Below are positions 42,057-50,809 of a stretch of 64,000 nt of DNA, piece by piece; positions within the stretch are counted from its first letter, which is position 1; each line of letters opens with the position of its first letter. The stretch spans positions 24,080-88,079 of the forward strand of contig NZ_JAERJR010000003.1 of NCBI RefSeq assembly GCF_018257515.1, in the 5' to 3' direction. The notes below the pieces were generated by a model. The model made no database searches. It was not told the DNA's origin and saw only the letters and a list, made by a program, of their open reading frames with translations. Origin of the DNA: Tatumella sp. JGM118. Lineage in GTDB: Bacteria; Pseudomonadota; Gammaproteobacteria; Enterobacterales; Enterobacteriaceae. A program made the translations under genes and the position numbers.

Positions 42057-42423
42057 CCGGTGACAGGTTCTCTGACCCAAACGCCCGTGTGATAACACCC
42101 TGCCGGTGACAGGTTCTCTGACCCGAACGCCCGTGTGATAACGCCCTGCCGGTAACAGGTTCTGTGACCCGGATGACCGTACGGCAACGCCCTGCCTGTA
42201 ACAGGTTCTGTGCCCCGGACGCCCGTGTGGTAACTCCCTGCCAGTAACCGTCCTGATACCTGAACGCCCGTGTGATAACGCCCTGCCGGTAACAGGTTCT
42301 GTGAACCGGATGACCGTACGGCAACGCCCTGCCTGTAACTAGTCCAGTTACCCGGACACACGTGTGGTAACGCCCTGCCTGTAACACGTTCTGTTACCCG
42401 AACATCCGTCTGATAACGCCCTG
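42057..42423. repeat. Tandem array of eight ~46-bp imperfect units
   Basis: Units start at 42057, 42103, 42149, 42195, 42241, 42286, 42332 and 42378; the fifth is 45 bp, the rest 46. Each begins CC(G/T/A)GT(A/G)AC and ends CCCTG. Units 3 and 6 differ by one base, 4 resembles 7, and 2, 5 and 8 share GATAACGCCCTG, so there is a three-unit (about 138-bp) higher-order period. The first half of most units is an imperfect hairpin (GTAACA...TGTTAC in unit 8, GTAACT...AGTTAC in unit 7). It lies between the convergent speD and yacL genes and is not coding. Confidence 0.95.
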
Positions 42424-42452
42424 CCGGGTCGCGGCCCCGGGCCTGAGACCGG

Positions 42453-42815
42453 TTAACGGCGCTCAATAAACTTCTGGTAGGCATCCACCAGCAGGAAGAA
42501 GTCTTCAACGCCACAAAAGGCCAGTGATTCCTGGTCATAATAGCTCATCCCTTCTTCCGGTTCATCGGTATCGAAAGACAGCATATTGGCACTGATCATC
42601 ACTTCTTCATCATCAATCCACAACGTGTATTCTTTCCCCGTGCGGCTCCATTGACGGCTGGTCCCTTTCACCGAACGGGCACCTTCACGGACCTCGTCGA
42701 GTAAAGCCAGGTCTCCCCGGACTTCATCATTAAACCAGTGACCGACCGCCTCATGGTCCATCGACATACGCACAATCACATTGCCGGTAACATCATGAAC
42801 AAACTGGTATTCCAT
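42453..42815 (-). CDS. yacL: YacL, UPF0231 family protein
   Basis: This is a 120-aa acidic cytoplasmic protein matching E. coli YacL in length and over [29 protein letters not shown] and [12 protein letters not shown]. The function is unknown and no catalytic motif is seen. It lies between speD and acnB, the E. coli arrangement. Confidence 0.94.
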   Translation of the reverse strand: MEYQFVHDVTGNVIVRMSMDHEAVGHWFNDEVRGDLALLDEVREGARSVKGTSRQWSRTGKEYTLWIDDEEVMISANMLSFDTDEPEEGMSYYDQESLAFCGVEDFFLLVDAYQKFIERR

Positions 42816-42945
42816 AACTGACTCCTGACGATTCTGATGAGCAGGTCATCAGATCACTGCTGTTAACACCTATCGCTGCCGCAGGCAGACTATGACACAG
42901 ACCTCCTGTTCCGTAGTCCATGCCAGCACGGCCACGGAACAGGGA

Positions 42946-42977
42946 TAAAAAAAGCACAGCCTGCGCTGTGCTTTTTT
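42946..42977 (-). terminator. Terminator after acnB
   Basis: AAAAAAGCACAGC-CTGC-GCTGTGCTTTTTT, with A-run and T-run on opposite sides, 24 bp beyond the acnB stop. Confidence 0.92.
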
Positions 42978-43000
42978 GCCTGAGACTATATTAACAGTAA

Positions 43001-45598
43001 TCAGACGCTGGTCTGAAAAATAACGTCTTTCGCTTTGTCAGTATATTCGGGCAGGTGGTCAAAATTCAGGTAACGGTAGGTATCGCTGGCGGTTTTATCC
43101 ACCTCTGCCATGAAATGCTGATATTCCTCCGGCGTGGGTAGTTTGCCTGTCAGAGCGGCCACAGCGGCGAGCTCAGCAGAAGCCAGATAAACGTTCGCAC
43201 CATTGCCTAAGCGGTTCGGGAAGTTACGGGTCGACGTCGATACTACCGTCACGCCGTCGGCCACACGGGCCTGGTTCCCCATACAGAGCGAACATCCCGG
43301 AATTTCAACCCTGGCACCACTCTTACCAAAGACACTGTAATAGCCTTCTTCCGTCAGCTGAGCGGCATCCATTTTGGTTGGCGGCGCTACCCACAATCGG
43401 GTAGGCAGCTGTCCTTTATGGCTATCCAGTAATTTACCGGCGGCACGGAAGTGGCCGATATTGGTCATACAGGATCCGATAAAGACCTCATCAATTTCCT
43501 CGCCCTGCACATCCGATAACCAGCGGGCATCATCCGGATCATTCGGCGCACACAGGATAGGCTGAGTGATCTCATGCAATGGGATATCGATCACCGCCGC
43601 ATATTCTGCATCCGCGTCCGCTTCGAGTAACTGCGGATCCGCCAGCCATTTTTCCATGCCCTGAATACGGCGTTCGAGGGTACGACGATCGCCATAGCCT
43701 TCCGCAATCATCCATTTCAGCAGCACAATATTGGAATTGAGATATTCAATGATCGGCGCTTTATCCAGTTTGATCGTACAACCTGCCGCAGAACGCTCCG
43801 CTGAAGCATCCGAAAGTTCGAAAGCCTGTTCCGCTTTCAGATCCGGTAAGCCTTCGATCTCCAGAATACGGCCGGAGAAGATGTTCTTTTTACCTTTCTT
43901 CTCGACCGTCAGCAGCCCCTGTTTGATCGCATACAACGGGATGGCATGAACCAGATCACGCAGGGTGATCCCGGGCTGCATCTTACCGCTGAACCGCACC
44001 AGCACAGATTCCGGCATATCCAGCGGCATCACGCCGGTGGCCGCGGCAAATGCGACCAGTCCGGACCCGGCCGGGAAGGAAATACCGATAGGGAAGCGGG
44101 TATGAGAGTCCCCGCCGGTACCGACCGTATCCGGTAACAACATACGGTTCAGCCAGCTGTGGATGATACCGTCGCCCGGGCGCAGAGAGACCCCGCCACG
44201 GTTCATAATGAAGTCCGGGAGCGTGTGCTGCATCTGTACGTCCACCGGTTTAGGATAGGCCGCCGTATGACAAAATGACTGCATCACTAAATCCGCAGAG
44301 AAGCCGAGGCAGGCAAGATCTTTCAGTTCATCACGGGTCATCGGCCCGGTCGTGTCCTGAGAGCCGACAGAGGTCATTTTTGGCTCACAGTATTCACCAG
44401 GGCGAATACCGGCGACGCCACAGGCCCGGCCAACCATTTTCTGGGCCAGCGAGAAACCACGCTCACTTTTCACCACATCTTTCGCTTTACGGAAGATATC
44501 GCTGTGCGGCAAAGCAAGTGCCTCACGGGCGCGGGCCGTCAGACCACGGCCAATGATCAGCGGGATACGTCCGCCGGCGCGAACCTCATCCAGCAGGACA
44601 TCGGTTTTCAGCGCAAAGGTTTCCAGTAGTTCATTATCCTCATGGCGGCGGACTTCTCCCTTATAAGGATAAATATCGATGACATCCCCCATATTCAGGT
44701 TACTGACATCCACTTCTATCGGTAAGGCACCGGCATCTTCCATGGTATTAAAGAAAATCGGCGCAATTTTTCCGCCCAGAACCACACCGCCGCCCTTCTT
44801 ATTCGGCACATAAGGGATATCATCCCCCATAAACCACAGGACAGAGTTGGTGGCTGATTTACGGGAAGAACCGGTACCGACCACATCCCCGGTATAGACC
44901 AGCGGGAAGCCTTTAGCCTGTAATGCTTCAATTTGTTTAATCGGGCCGACATTTCCGGCATCGTCCGGGGTAATGCCGTCACGGGCAATTTTCAGCATCG
45001 CCAGCGCATGCAACGGAATATCAGGACGAGACCAGGCATCCGGCGCCGGAGAAAGATCATCGGTATTGGTTTCACCGGTCACTTTAAACACGGTCAGCGT
45101 GATCTTCTCCGCCAGCTCAGGACGTGACAGGAACCATTCGGCATCCGCCCACGACTTCAGTACCTGCTGTGCAAAGGGATTGCCTGCTTTGGCTTTTTCT
45201 TCAACATCGTAAAAATTATCGAACATCAGCAGGGTATGGGACAGGGCTTTTGCCGCACCGGCCGCCAGTTTGTCATCATCCAGCGCGTCGATTAACGGAT
45301 GGATATTATATCCACCCTGCATAGTGCCCAGCAGCTCTACCGCTTTTTCAGGCGTAACCAGCGGGGAAGTGGCTTCCCCCTTAACGATAGCCGCGAGGAA
45401 CCCGGCTTTTACATAGGCGGCTTCATCAACACCAGGGGGAACACGATTTATCAGCAGATCTATCAGAAATTCTTCTTCACCTTGCGGCGGAGTTTTCAGC
45501 AGTTCAACCAGTGCTGCGGTCTGGGGCGCATCTAATGGCTTAGGGACAATGCCCATAGCAGCACGTTCGGCAACGTGCTTACGGTATTCATCTAGCAC
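43001..45598 (-). CDS. acnB: Aconitate hydratase B (bifunctional with 2-methylisocitrate dehydratase activity)
   Basis: AcnB is the main TCA-cycle aconitase; the apo-form also binds its own mRNA. It is 865 aa, identical in length to E. coli. N-terminal HEAT-like domain first, then the catalytic core with Fe-S cysteines in [15 protein letters not shown] and [30 protein letters not shown] is also present. The start is placed at a GTG (45598; [13 protein letters not shown]) with GAGGAG 6 nt upstream. The open frame to 45700 has no family match. yacH, next to acnB in E. coli, is absent. Confidence 0.96.
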   Translation of the reverse strand: MLDEYRKHVAERAAMGIVPKPLDAPQTAALVELLKTPPQGEEEFLIDLLINRVPPGVDEAAYVKAGFLAAIVKGEATSPLVTPEKAVELLGTMQGGYNIHPLIDALDDDKLAAGAAKALSHTLLMFDNFYDVEEKAKAGNPFAQQVLKSWADAEWFLSRPELAEKITLTVFKVTGETNTDDLSPAPDAWSRPDIPLHALAMLKIARDGITPDDAGNVGPIKQIEALQAKGFPLVYTGDVVGTGSSRKSATNSVLWFMGDDIPYVPNKKGGGVVLGGKIAPIFFNTMEDAGALPIEVDVSNLNMGDVIDIYPYKGEVRRHEDNELLETFALKTDVLLDEVRAGGRIPLIIGRGLTARAREALALPHSDIFRKAKDVVKSERGFSLAQKMVGRACGVAGIRPGEYCEPKMTSVGSQDTTGPMTRDELKDLACLGFSADLVMQSFCHTAAYPKPVDVQMQHTLPDFIMNRGGVSLRPGDGIIHSWLNRMLLPDTVGTGGDSHTRFPIGISFPAGSGLVAFAAATGVMPLDMPESVLVRFSGKMQPGITLRDLVHAIPLYAIKQGLLTVEKKGKKNIFSGRILEIEGLPDLKAEQAFELSDASAERSAAGCTIKLDKAPIIEYLNSNIVLLKWMIAEGYGDRRTLERRIQGMEKWLADPQLLEADADAEYAAVIDIPLHEITQPILCAPNDPDDARWLSDVQGEEIDEVFIGSCMTNIGHFRAAGKLLDSHKGQLPTRLWVAPPTKMDAAQLTEEGYYSVFGKSGARVEIPGCSLCMGNQARVADGVTVVSTSTRNFPNRLGNGANVYLASAELAAVAALTGKLPTPEEYQHFMAEVDKTASDTYRYLNFDHLPEYTDKAKDVIFQTSV

Positions 45599-46017
45599 GA
45601 CGTTCTCCTCACTCACATTGTATTGGCTTCCGGCACTATGGCTCTGCATGTAAAAAGTATTATCGCAGAGATTAAAAGCGCGGGTCCGCTTGGGCAGCAT
45701 ATCAGTATCCTGATCCGTTGTTAATCTGTTTACAAAAAGTCAACATTCTTGTAAATCAACAGGACTGCCCGTACATAATGCTAATCGACTGAAATCTAAT
45801 ACATTAATTAAACTATCACTCTTCATACTGAAACATAAAGAAAAAAAATCACCCCTTTCCCGACGCTGGCCGCCGGTTCAGGCCCCTTCCAGGCAATATA
45901 AAAATCGCCGGTTGAACTGTGGTTTAAGTTGCGGGTTTACCTTATCCGCTAAAAACCTTATATTTTATCTGCCTTTTTTATACAGGATTATCCCTTGAAC
46001 AGTTACCGAACGTACAA
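45599..46017. other. Intergenic region between divergent acnB and the mgtA leader
   Basis: About 420 bp, AT-rich at 45700-45860, without genes. It must hold the acnB promoter (minus) and the mgtA promoter (plus), but no single pair stands out. GGTTTA occurs twice at 45921-45926 and 45934-45939, reminiscent of a PhoP box, but with 7 bp between the hexamers instead of 5. A TATATT lies at 45959-45964. Confidence 0.5.
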
Positions 46018-46106
46018 GGGCAGATAGATTGCTTGTCTGCCCCTTTGGCAGACAGCGCGCGAAGAGCCACGCCTGTCTTTATTTTATCGCAGACGAGGTA
46101 TCAGAA

Positions 46107-46148
46107 ATGTTCACCCACGCACTCTTTCCTCCGGGTTTACCCCTTTAA
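46107..46148 (+). CDS. Leader peptide 1, proline-containing (MFTHALFPPGLPL)
   Basis: A 13-codon ORF with GAGG 8 nt before the ATG and a PP plus a third proline near the end. Short proline-bearing leader ORFs regulate Mg2+ transporter operons in enteric bacteria. It could couple translation speed to downstream RNA folding. Its reality rests on position and ribosome site only. Confidence 0.5.
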   Translation: MFTHALFPPGLPL

Positions 46149-46217
46149 TCGTATCAGCCGTCACTGTGCCGGTTTGCACAGAGATTTTCCCTGGATTCTT
46201 GAATGAAGGAGCCACAG

Positions 46218-46274
46218 ATGGACGATGACCCGACCAGGCAACGTTATATACGTTGCAGGGGGACGCCTGCCTGA
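46218..46274 (+). CDS. mgtL: MgtL-like leader peptide (MDDDPTRQRYIRCRGTPA)
   Basis: An 18-codon ORF with AAGGAG 7 nt before the ATG. Aligned with E. coli/Salmonella MgtL (MEPDPTPLPRRR...), M1, D4, P5 and T6 coincide and a basic stretch follows. Runs of acidic residues followed by proline near the N-terminus destabilise translating ribosomes, particularly at low Mg2+, which is how MgtL senses magnesium. The ORF overlaps both arms of the downstream alternative hairpins, as expected of a translation-controlled attenuator. Confidence 0.75.
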   Translation: MDDDPTRQRYIRCRGTPA

Positions 46275-46306
46275 CCCTCAATGCTGCAACGTATCTCACT
46301 TTTTTT
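46238..46306 (+). promoter_or_regulatory. Candidate antiterminator/terminator switch before mgtA
   Basis: Hairpin A: GCAACG (46238-46243) with CGTTGC (46251-46256), loop TTATATA. Hairpin B: ATACGTTGCAG (46248-46258) with CTGCAACGTAT (46284-46294), 11 perfect pairs, followed after 5 nt by TTTTTTT (46300-46306). They share the CGTTGC arm and cannot form together. The 5-nt gap before the T-run is longer than in a textbook terminator. Confidence 0.65.
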
Positions 46307-46361
46307 GCTGTCCTGCGCCCGGTAACCCCGCGCCGGCAGCCACAAAGCGGATACTATTGAG

Positions 46362-49058
46362 ATGACACAGATTATAAATACCCGCCCGCTGCTGCAGGAA
46401 AAACCGCAGCCGCAGACCCCGGAATGGCTGATCAGCCACCATATTACGACCAGCACAGAAGCCACACTGGCGTCACTCGATGCCGGCAGTCAGGGATTAA
46501 CCGCTGAACAGGTGGCTGACCGTCAGGCACAGTTTGGTCCGAACGAAATTGCGGTAAAAAAAGCACCGCCGGCCCTTATTCAATGGCTGCAGGCCTTCAA
46601 CAATCCTTTTATTTATGTGCTGCTGGCGCTGGCTATCGTCAGCTTTGTCACGGATTACTGGATCCCTGTTCGTGCCGGTGAAAAACCGGATCTGACCAGC
46701 GTCATTATTATGAGTTGCATGATCCTGTTCAGTACCCTGCTCCGTTTCGTACAGGAATTCCGGACCAACAAAGCGGCAGATGCACTGAATTCTCTGGTAG
46801 AAGTGACGGTGAATGTCCGCCGGCAGGATGAGCAGCATCACGCTGTCGTACTGTCTGTGCCCCGCCACGAAATCGTGCCCGGCGACATCGTCATGCTTAG
46901 CGCCGGGGACATCGTTCCGGCCGATCTGCGTTTGCTGGAAAGCAGTTCACTGCAACTGAATCAGTCCGTCCTGACCGGTGAAACGCTCCCGGTTGAAAAA
47001 CACGCCCGGGTTCATGCCGAAGCGTCACAGACTGAAATCAGTGAGCAGGCACTCCTGCATCAGCCAGCCATAGCTCTGATGAGCACCAGCGTCCTCAGTG
47101 GTTCAGCCACCGCCGTCGTCGTCGCCACGGGTGAAGACACCTGGTACGGATCACTGGCCGGGAAGATTTCCGGCGCGGCCCCGAAAACGGCCTTTGATAA
47201 AGGGGTCAACAGCGTCAGCTGGCTGCTGATCCGCTTTATGCTGCTGATGGTGCCGGTTGTCTTTCTGATTAACGGGCTAACCAAAGGTGAATGGACTGAG
47301 GCGCTATTCTTTTCCCTGGCCGTAGCCGTTGGCCTGACCCCCGAAATGCTGCCGATGATCGTCAGTACGAATCTGGCCAAGGGTGCCATGGCCCTGGCGT
47401 CCAGAAAAGTCGTGGTGAAACGTATCAATGCCATTCAGAACCTGGGGGCTATGGATATTCTTTGCACCGATAAAACCGGCACCCTGACCGATGACAATAT
47501 TATCCTTGCCGGTGCGCTCACCGCGGATGGCTTCGACGATATCCGCGTGGCTGAAATGGCATGGCTGAACAGTTACCTGCAGCAGGGCATCAATAATCCG
47601 ATGGATCGTGCCATCAATGACTATGCCACTCAGCAGGGGATAGCACGCCGGTTGCTGCATATTCGTAAAGCCGATGAATTACCGTTCGACTTTACCCGCC
47701 GTTGTCTTTCTGTGTCGGTTTACGACGACCATGGCAGACAGCAGCTCATCTGCAAAGGGGCCAGCGAAGAGATGCTTGCCCGCTGCACACGCGTCCTTTC
47801 CGGTAAAGAAGAGGTCAGCCTTACCTCTGAGCATCTGCAGCATTACCGGGAATATGTGGCAGAGAAAAACCGCCAGGGTTATCGCGTGCTTCTGATGGGC
47901 AGTAAAACCCTGTCTGCAGAAAATTCCCTGCGGCGTTTACGGCACGACGATGAATGTGATCTGACACTGTGCGGGATCCTGTGTTTCCTTGACCCGGTGA
48001 AACAGGGAGCGGAAAGCGCTTTGGCTTCACTGAAAGCCCGCGGGGTTCAGGTCAAAGTTCTGACCGGCGATAATGCCGAAGTGACCGCAAAAATTTGCCG
48101 TGACCTGCGTCTGTCTGCCGGTGTCCCGTTACAGGGACCGGATATCGCGGCCCTGGACGATGAGTCACTGAAACAGCAACTGGCCAGCCACACTATTTTT
48201 GCGCGGCTGACTCCGTCGGATAAAACACGGATAGTGACACTGCTGCAACAGTCCGGTCATACCGTCGGCTTTCTCGGTGATGGTATCAATGATGCCGCGG
48301 CCCTGCATGCCGCCGATGTCGGGATCTCCGTGGATAATGCGACTCAGATTGCACAGAATGCAGCGGATATTATTTTGCTGGAAAAAGACCTGCAGGTGCT
48401 GGAACACGGCGTCCGTATCGGTCGCCAGACCTTTGGGAATATCATTAAGTATCTGAATATCACGGCCAGTTCTAATTTCGGCAACGTCTTCTCGGTCCTG
48501 ATTGCCAGCGCCTTTATTCCGTTTATGCCCATGCTGGCCATTCAGTTGCTGCTGCAGAACCTGATCTATGACGTGTCTCAGATGCTGTTACCCTGGGATA
48601 GCATGGATGAAGAGTTTGTCGCCCAGCCCCGGAAATGGGATGCCGGAAATATCGGGCGTTTTATGCTGGTGATGGGCCCCATTTCATCGGTATTTGATGT
48701 GGCTACCTTTGCAGTCATGTGGTACGTCTTTTCTGCACACAGTGAAGCCGCACAATCGTTGTTCCAGTCCGGCTGGTTTGTGGAAGGTCTGCTGTCACAG
48801 ACCCTGGTCGTGCATATGCTGCGGACCCGCAAAATCCCGTTCCTGCAGAGCTGTGCCCGCTGGCCGGTACTGTTAAGTACACTGGCCGTGGTGGTGGCCG
48901 GGATCGCCCTGCCGTATTCACCGCTGGCAGCCACCTTCAGGTTACAGCCTTTACCCCTCAGCTATTTCCCCTGGTTATTGCTGATCCTGATCGGGTACTG
49001 CCTGCTGAGTCAGTCGGTGAAACAGTTTTACTGCCGCCGTTTTGGTCAGTGGTTTTAA
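46362..49058 (+). CDS. mgtA: Magnesium-transporting P-type ATPase MgtA
   Basis: MgtA is a P3B-type ATPase importing Mg2+ into the cytoplasm. It is 898 aa. Phosphorylation site Asp370 is in CTDKTGTLT; LTGETLPVE, the hinge GDGINDAAALHAADVGISV and the membrane motif SVAVGLTPEMLPMIV are present, and LPLSYFPW is near the C-terminus. About ten hydrophobic segments are present. The N-terminal 30 residues differ from E. coli MgtA. MgtA rather than MgtB is chosen because no mgtC lies nearby and the leader resembles the mgtA type. The location between acnB and lpdA is not the E. coli one. Confidence 0.92.
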   Translation: MTQIINTRPLLQEKPQPQTPEWLISHHITTSTEATLASLDAGSQGLTAEQVADRQAQFGPNEIAVKKAPPALIQWLQAFNNPFIYVLLALAIVSFVTDYWIPVRAGEKPDLTSVIIMSCMILFSTLLRFVQEFRTNKAADALNSLVEVTVNVRRQDEQHHAVVLSVPRHEIVPGDIVMLSAGDIVPADLRLLESSSLQLNQSVLTGETLPVEKHARVHAEASQTEISEQALLHQPAIALMSTSVLSGSATAVVVATGEDTWYGSLAGKISGAAPKTAFDKGVNSVSWLLIRFMLLMVPVVFLINGLTKGEWTEALFFSLAVAVGLTPEMLPMIVSTNLAKGAMALASRKVVVKRINAIQNLGAMDILCTDKTGTLTDDNIILAGALTADGFDDIRVAEMAWLNSYLQQGINNPMDRAINDYATQQGIARRLLHIRKADELPFDFTRRCLSVSVYDDHGRQQLICKGASEEMLARCTRVLSGKEEVSLTSEHLQHYREYVAEKNRQGYRVLLMGSKTLSAENSLRRLRHDDECDLTLCGILCFLDPVKQGAESALASLKARGVQVKVLTGDNAEVTAKICRDLRLSAGVPLQGPDIAALDDESLKQQLASHTIFARLTPSDKTRIVTLLQQSGHTVGFLGDGINDAAALHAADVGISVDNATQIAQNAADIILLEKDLQVLEHGVRIGRQTFGNIIKYLNITASSNFGNVFSVLIASAFIPFMPMLAIQLLLQNLIYDVSQMLLPWDSMDEEFVAQPRKWDAGNIGRFMLVMGPISSVFDVATFAVMWYVFSAHSEAAQSLFQSGWFVEGLLSQTLVVHMLRTRKIPFLQSCARWPVLLSTLAVVVAGIALPYSPLAATFRLQPLPLSYFPWLLLILIGYCLLSQSVKQFYCRRFGQWF

Positions 49059-49077
49059 CCCGGTAACGGTATGACTC

Positions 49078-49110
49078 CATAAAAAAACGGCTCCTGAGGA
49101 GCCGTTTTTT
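49078..49110. terminator. Bidirectional terminator between mgtA and lpdA
   Basis: AAAAACGGCTCC-TGA-GGAGCCGTTTTTT; symmetric A- and T-runs serve both converging genes. Confidence 0.95.
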
Positions 49111-49124
49111 ACTGCCTTTCCCTG

Positions 49125-50549
49125 TTACTTTTTCTTCGCTTTAGGGTTAGGTAAGTCGGTGATACTGCCTTCATAAATCTCAGCGGCCAGGCCGACGGAC
49201 TCATGTAAGGTCGGGTGGGCATGAATGGTCAGCGCAATATCTTCCGCATCACATCCCATCTCAATCGCCAGGCCGATTTCGCCCAGCAATTCACCGCCAT
49301 TGGTGCCGACAATTGCACCACCGATAATACGGTGTGATTCTTTATCGAAAATCAGCTTGGTCATCCCGTCTGCACAGTCAGACGCAATGGCCCTGCCTGA
49401 AGCCGCCCATGGGAAGGTAGAGACTTCGTAACTGATGCCTTTTTCTTTGGCTTCTTTTTCGGTCAGACCAACCCAGGCAACTTCCGGTTCGGTATACGCG
49501 ATAGACGGGATCACCTTAGGATCGAAATAGTGTTTCTTCCCGGAGATCACTTCAGCCGCCACATGCCCTTCATGGACACCCTTGTGTGCCAGCATTGGCT
49601 GACCCACGATATCCCCGATAGCGAAGATATGCGGCACATTGGTGCGCAGCTGCTTATCTACCTGAATGAAGCCACGATCATCCACTTCAACCCCGGCCTT
49701 ACCGGCATCCAGGCTCTTACCGTTAGGCAGACGACCGATGGCGACCAGAACGGCATCATAACGCTGGGCTTCCGCAGGGGCATTTTTGCCTTCCATCGAG
49801 ACATAAATACCGTCTTCTTTGGCTTCAACCGCGGTCACTTTGGTTTCCAGCATCAGCGTAAACTGCTTACTGATCCGACGGGTGAAGGCTTTGACCACAT
49901 CTTTATCCGCCGCCGGAATCACCTGATCAAACATCTCGACCACATCAATCTTTGAGCCCAGTGCATGATACACGGTTCCCATTTCCAGACCGATAATCCC
50001 TCCGCCCATGATCAGCAGACGCTCAGGCACTTCTTTCAACGCCAGCGCATCGGTAGAGTCCCAGACACGGGGATCTTCATGCGGGATAAACGGTAACTGT
50101 ACCGGACGGGAACCTGCTGCAATAATAGCATTATCGAAACTGATGGTTGTTGTCCCGTTTTCGCCTTCAACCTGCAGCGTATTCGCTCCGGTAAATTTAC
50201 CGAAACCGTTCACGACTTTAACGTTACGGCCTTTTGCCATTCCGGCAAGTCCGCCGGTCAGCTGAGTGATGACTTTCTCTTTCCAGGTACGGACTTTGTC
50301 GATATCTGTTTTCGGCTGACCGAACACGATGCCGTGAGCTTCAAGGGCTTTAGCTTCTTCGATAACTTTAGCGACGTGCAGTAACGCCTTAGAAGGGATA
50401 CAACCTACGTTCAGACAAACACCGCCGAGGGTGCTGTAGCGTTCAACCAGAACCGTTTCCAGTCCTAAGTCAGCACAACGAAAAGCGGCGGAGTAGCCTG
50501 CAGGACCTGCACCAAGTACCACGACCTGGGTTTTAATCTCTGTACTCAT
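49125..50549 (-). CDS. lpdA: Dihydrolipoyl dehydrogenase (E3)
   Basis: Lpd reoxidises dihydrolipoyl groups of pyruvate and 2-oxoglutarate dehydrogenases and the glycine cleavage system. It is 474 aa from the second of two adjacent ATGs (50549; AAGAGG 5 nt upstream). FAD motif GAGPAGYSAAFRCA, redox-active GGVCLNVGCIPSKALL, NAD motif GGGIIGLEMG and the C-terminal HAHPTLHES (catalytic His/Glu) are intact. It lies 260 bp after aceF with an intervening hairpin, so it may be partly cotranscribed and partly independent. Confidence 0.98.
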   Translation of the reverse strand: MSTEIKTQVVVLGAGPAGYSAAFRCADLGLETVLVERYSTLGGVCLNVGCIPSKALLHVAKVIEEAKALEAHGIVFGQPKTDIDKVRTWKEKVITQLTGGLAGMAKGRNVKVVNGFGKFTGANTLQVEGENGTTTISFDNAIIAAGSRPVQLPFIPHEDPRVWDSTDALALKEVPERLLIMGGGIIGLEMGTVYHALGSKIDVVEMFDQVIPAADKDVVKAFTRRISKQFTLMLETKVTAVEAKEDGIYVSMEGKNAPAEAQRYDAVLVAIGRLPNGKSLDAGKAGVEVDDRGFIQVDKQLRTNVPHIFAIGDIVGQPMLAHKGVHEGHVAAEVISGKKHYFDPKVIPSIAYTEPEVAWVGLTEKEAKEKGISYEVSTFPWAASGRAIASDCADGMTKLIFDKESHRIIGGAIVGTNGGELLGEIGLAIEMGCDAEDIALTIHAHPTLHESVGLAAEIYEGSITDLPNPKAKKK

Positions 50550-50780
50550 CATGACCTCTTATTTGACTGTCCGGCAGTCCGACGTCAGTTGTTATCATGG
50601 ATAACGTCCGCAAACCACCCGACGTATTTAGCGCAAGAGTTTACATAATTGTTAACGAACTGCAAACGGCTTTGTGTCCGGCAATGTCACCTGCGGTGAC
50701 GGTCGTTAACGGCGTAAACTCTCTTCCGGCAGGATGCATCATGCCCAATGCAAACACCTTGATACGTTCGGTACAGGAAT

Positions 50781-50801
50781 GAGGCCGGTTATCACCGGCC
50801 T
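50781..50801 (-). terminator. aceF-lpdA intergenic hairpin
   Basis: GAGGCCGGT-TAT-CACCGGCCTC (GAGGCCGGT/ACCGGCCTC) forms a 9-bp stem 9 bp after the aceF stop. There is no T-run on the minus strand, so it may attenuate or protect the aceEF mRNA rather than fully terminate. Confidence 0.65.
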
Positions 50802-50809
50802 CACCTGTC

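Larger units (their letters stand above)
46018..46361 (+). promoter_or_regulatory. mgtA 5' leader RNA with leader peptides and alternative hairpins
   Basis: The 340 nt before mgtA hold layered structure. GGGCAGA (46018-46024) can pair with TCTGCCC (46036-46042), but TGTCTGCC (46034-46041 region) can instead pair with GGCAGACA (46047-46054). Two short ORFs with good ribosome sites follow (46107-46148 and 46218-46274). A second pair of exclusive hairpins lies at 46238-46294 ahead of a T-run. In Salmonella and E. coli the mgtA leader senses Mg2+ and translation of MgtL; this looks like a diverged version. The 5' end of the transcript is not determined. Confidence 0.75.

Noticed and set aside
41936..42538. 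200-codon minus-strand ORF through the 46-bp array (and a 132-codon ORF at 41989-42387), with repeated RYHTGV-like peptides
   Set aside because: The array has a three-unit 138-bp period, divisible by three, which keeps frames open by chance. The ORFs overlap speD and yacL, lack ribosome sites and resemble no family.
45921..45939. Possible PhoP box upstream of mgtA (GGTTTA twice)
   Set aside because: The hexamers are separated by 7 bp; PhoP needs 5. The distance to the nearest -10-like TATATT is also wrong. It may still be a weak site but is not supported.
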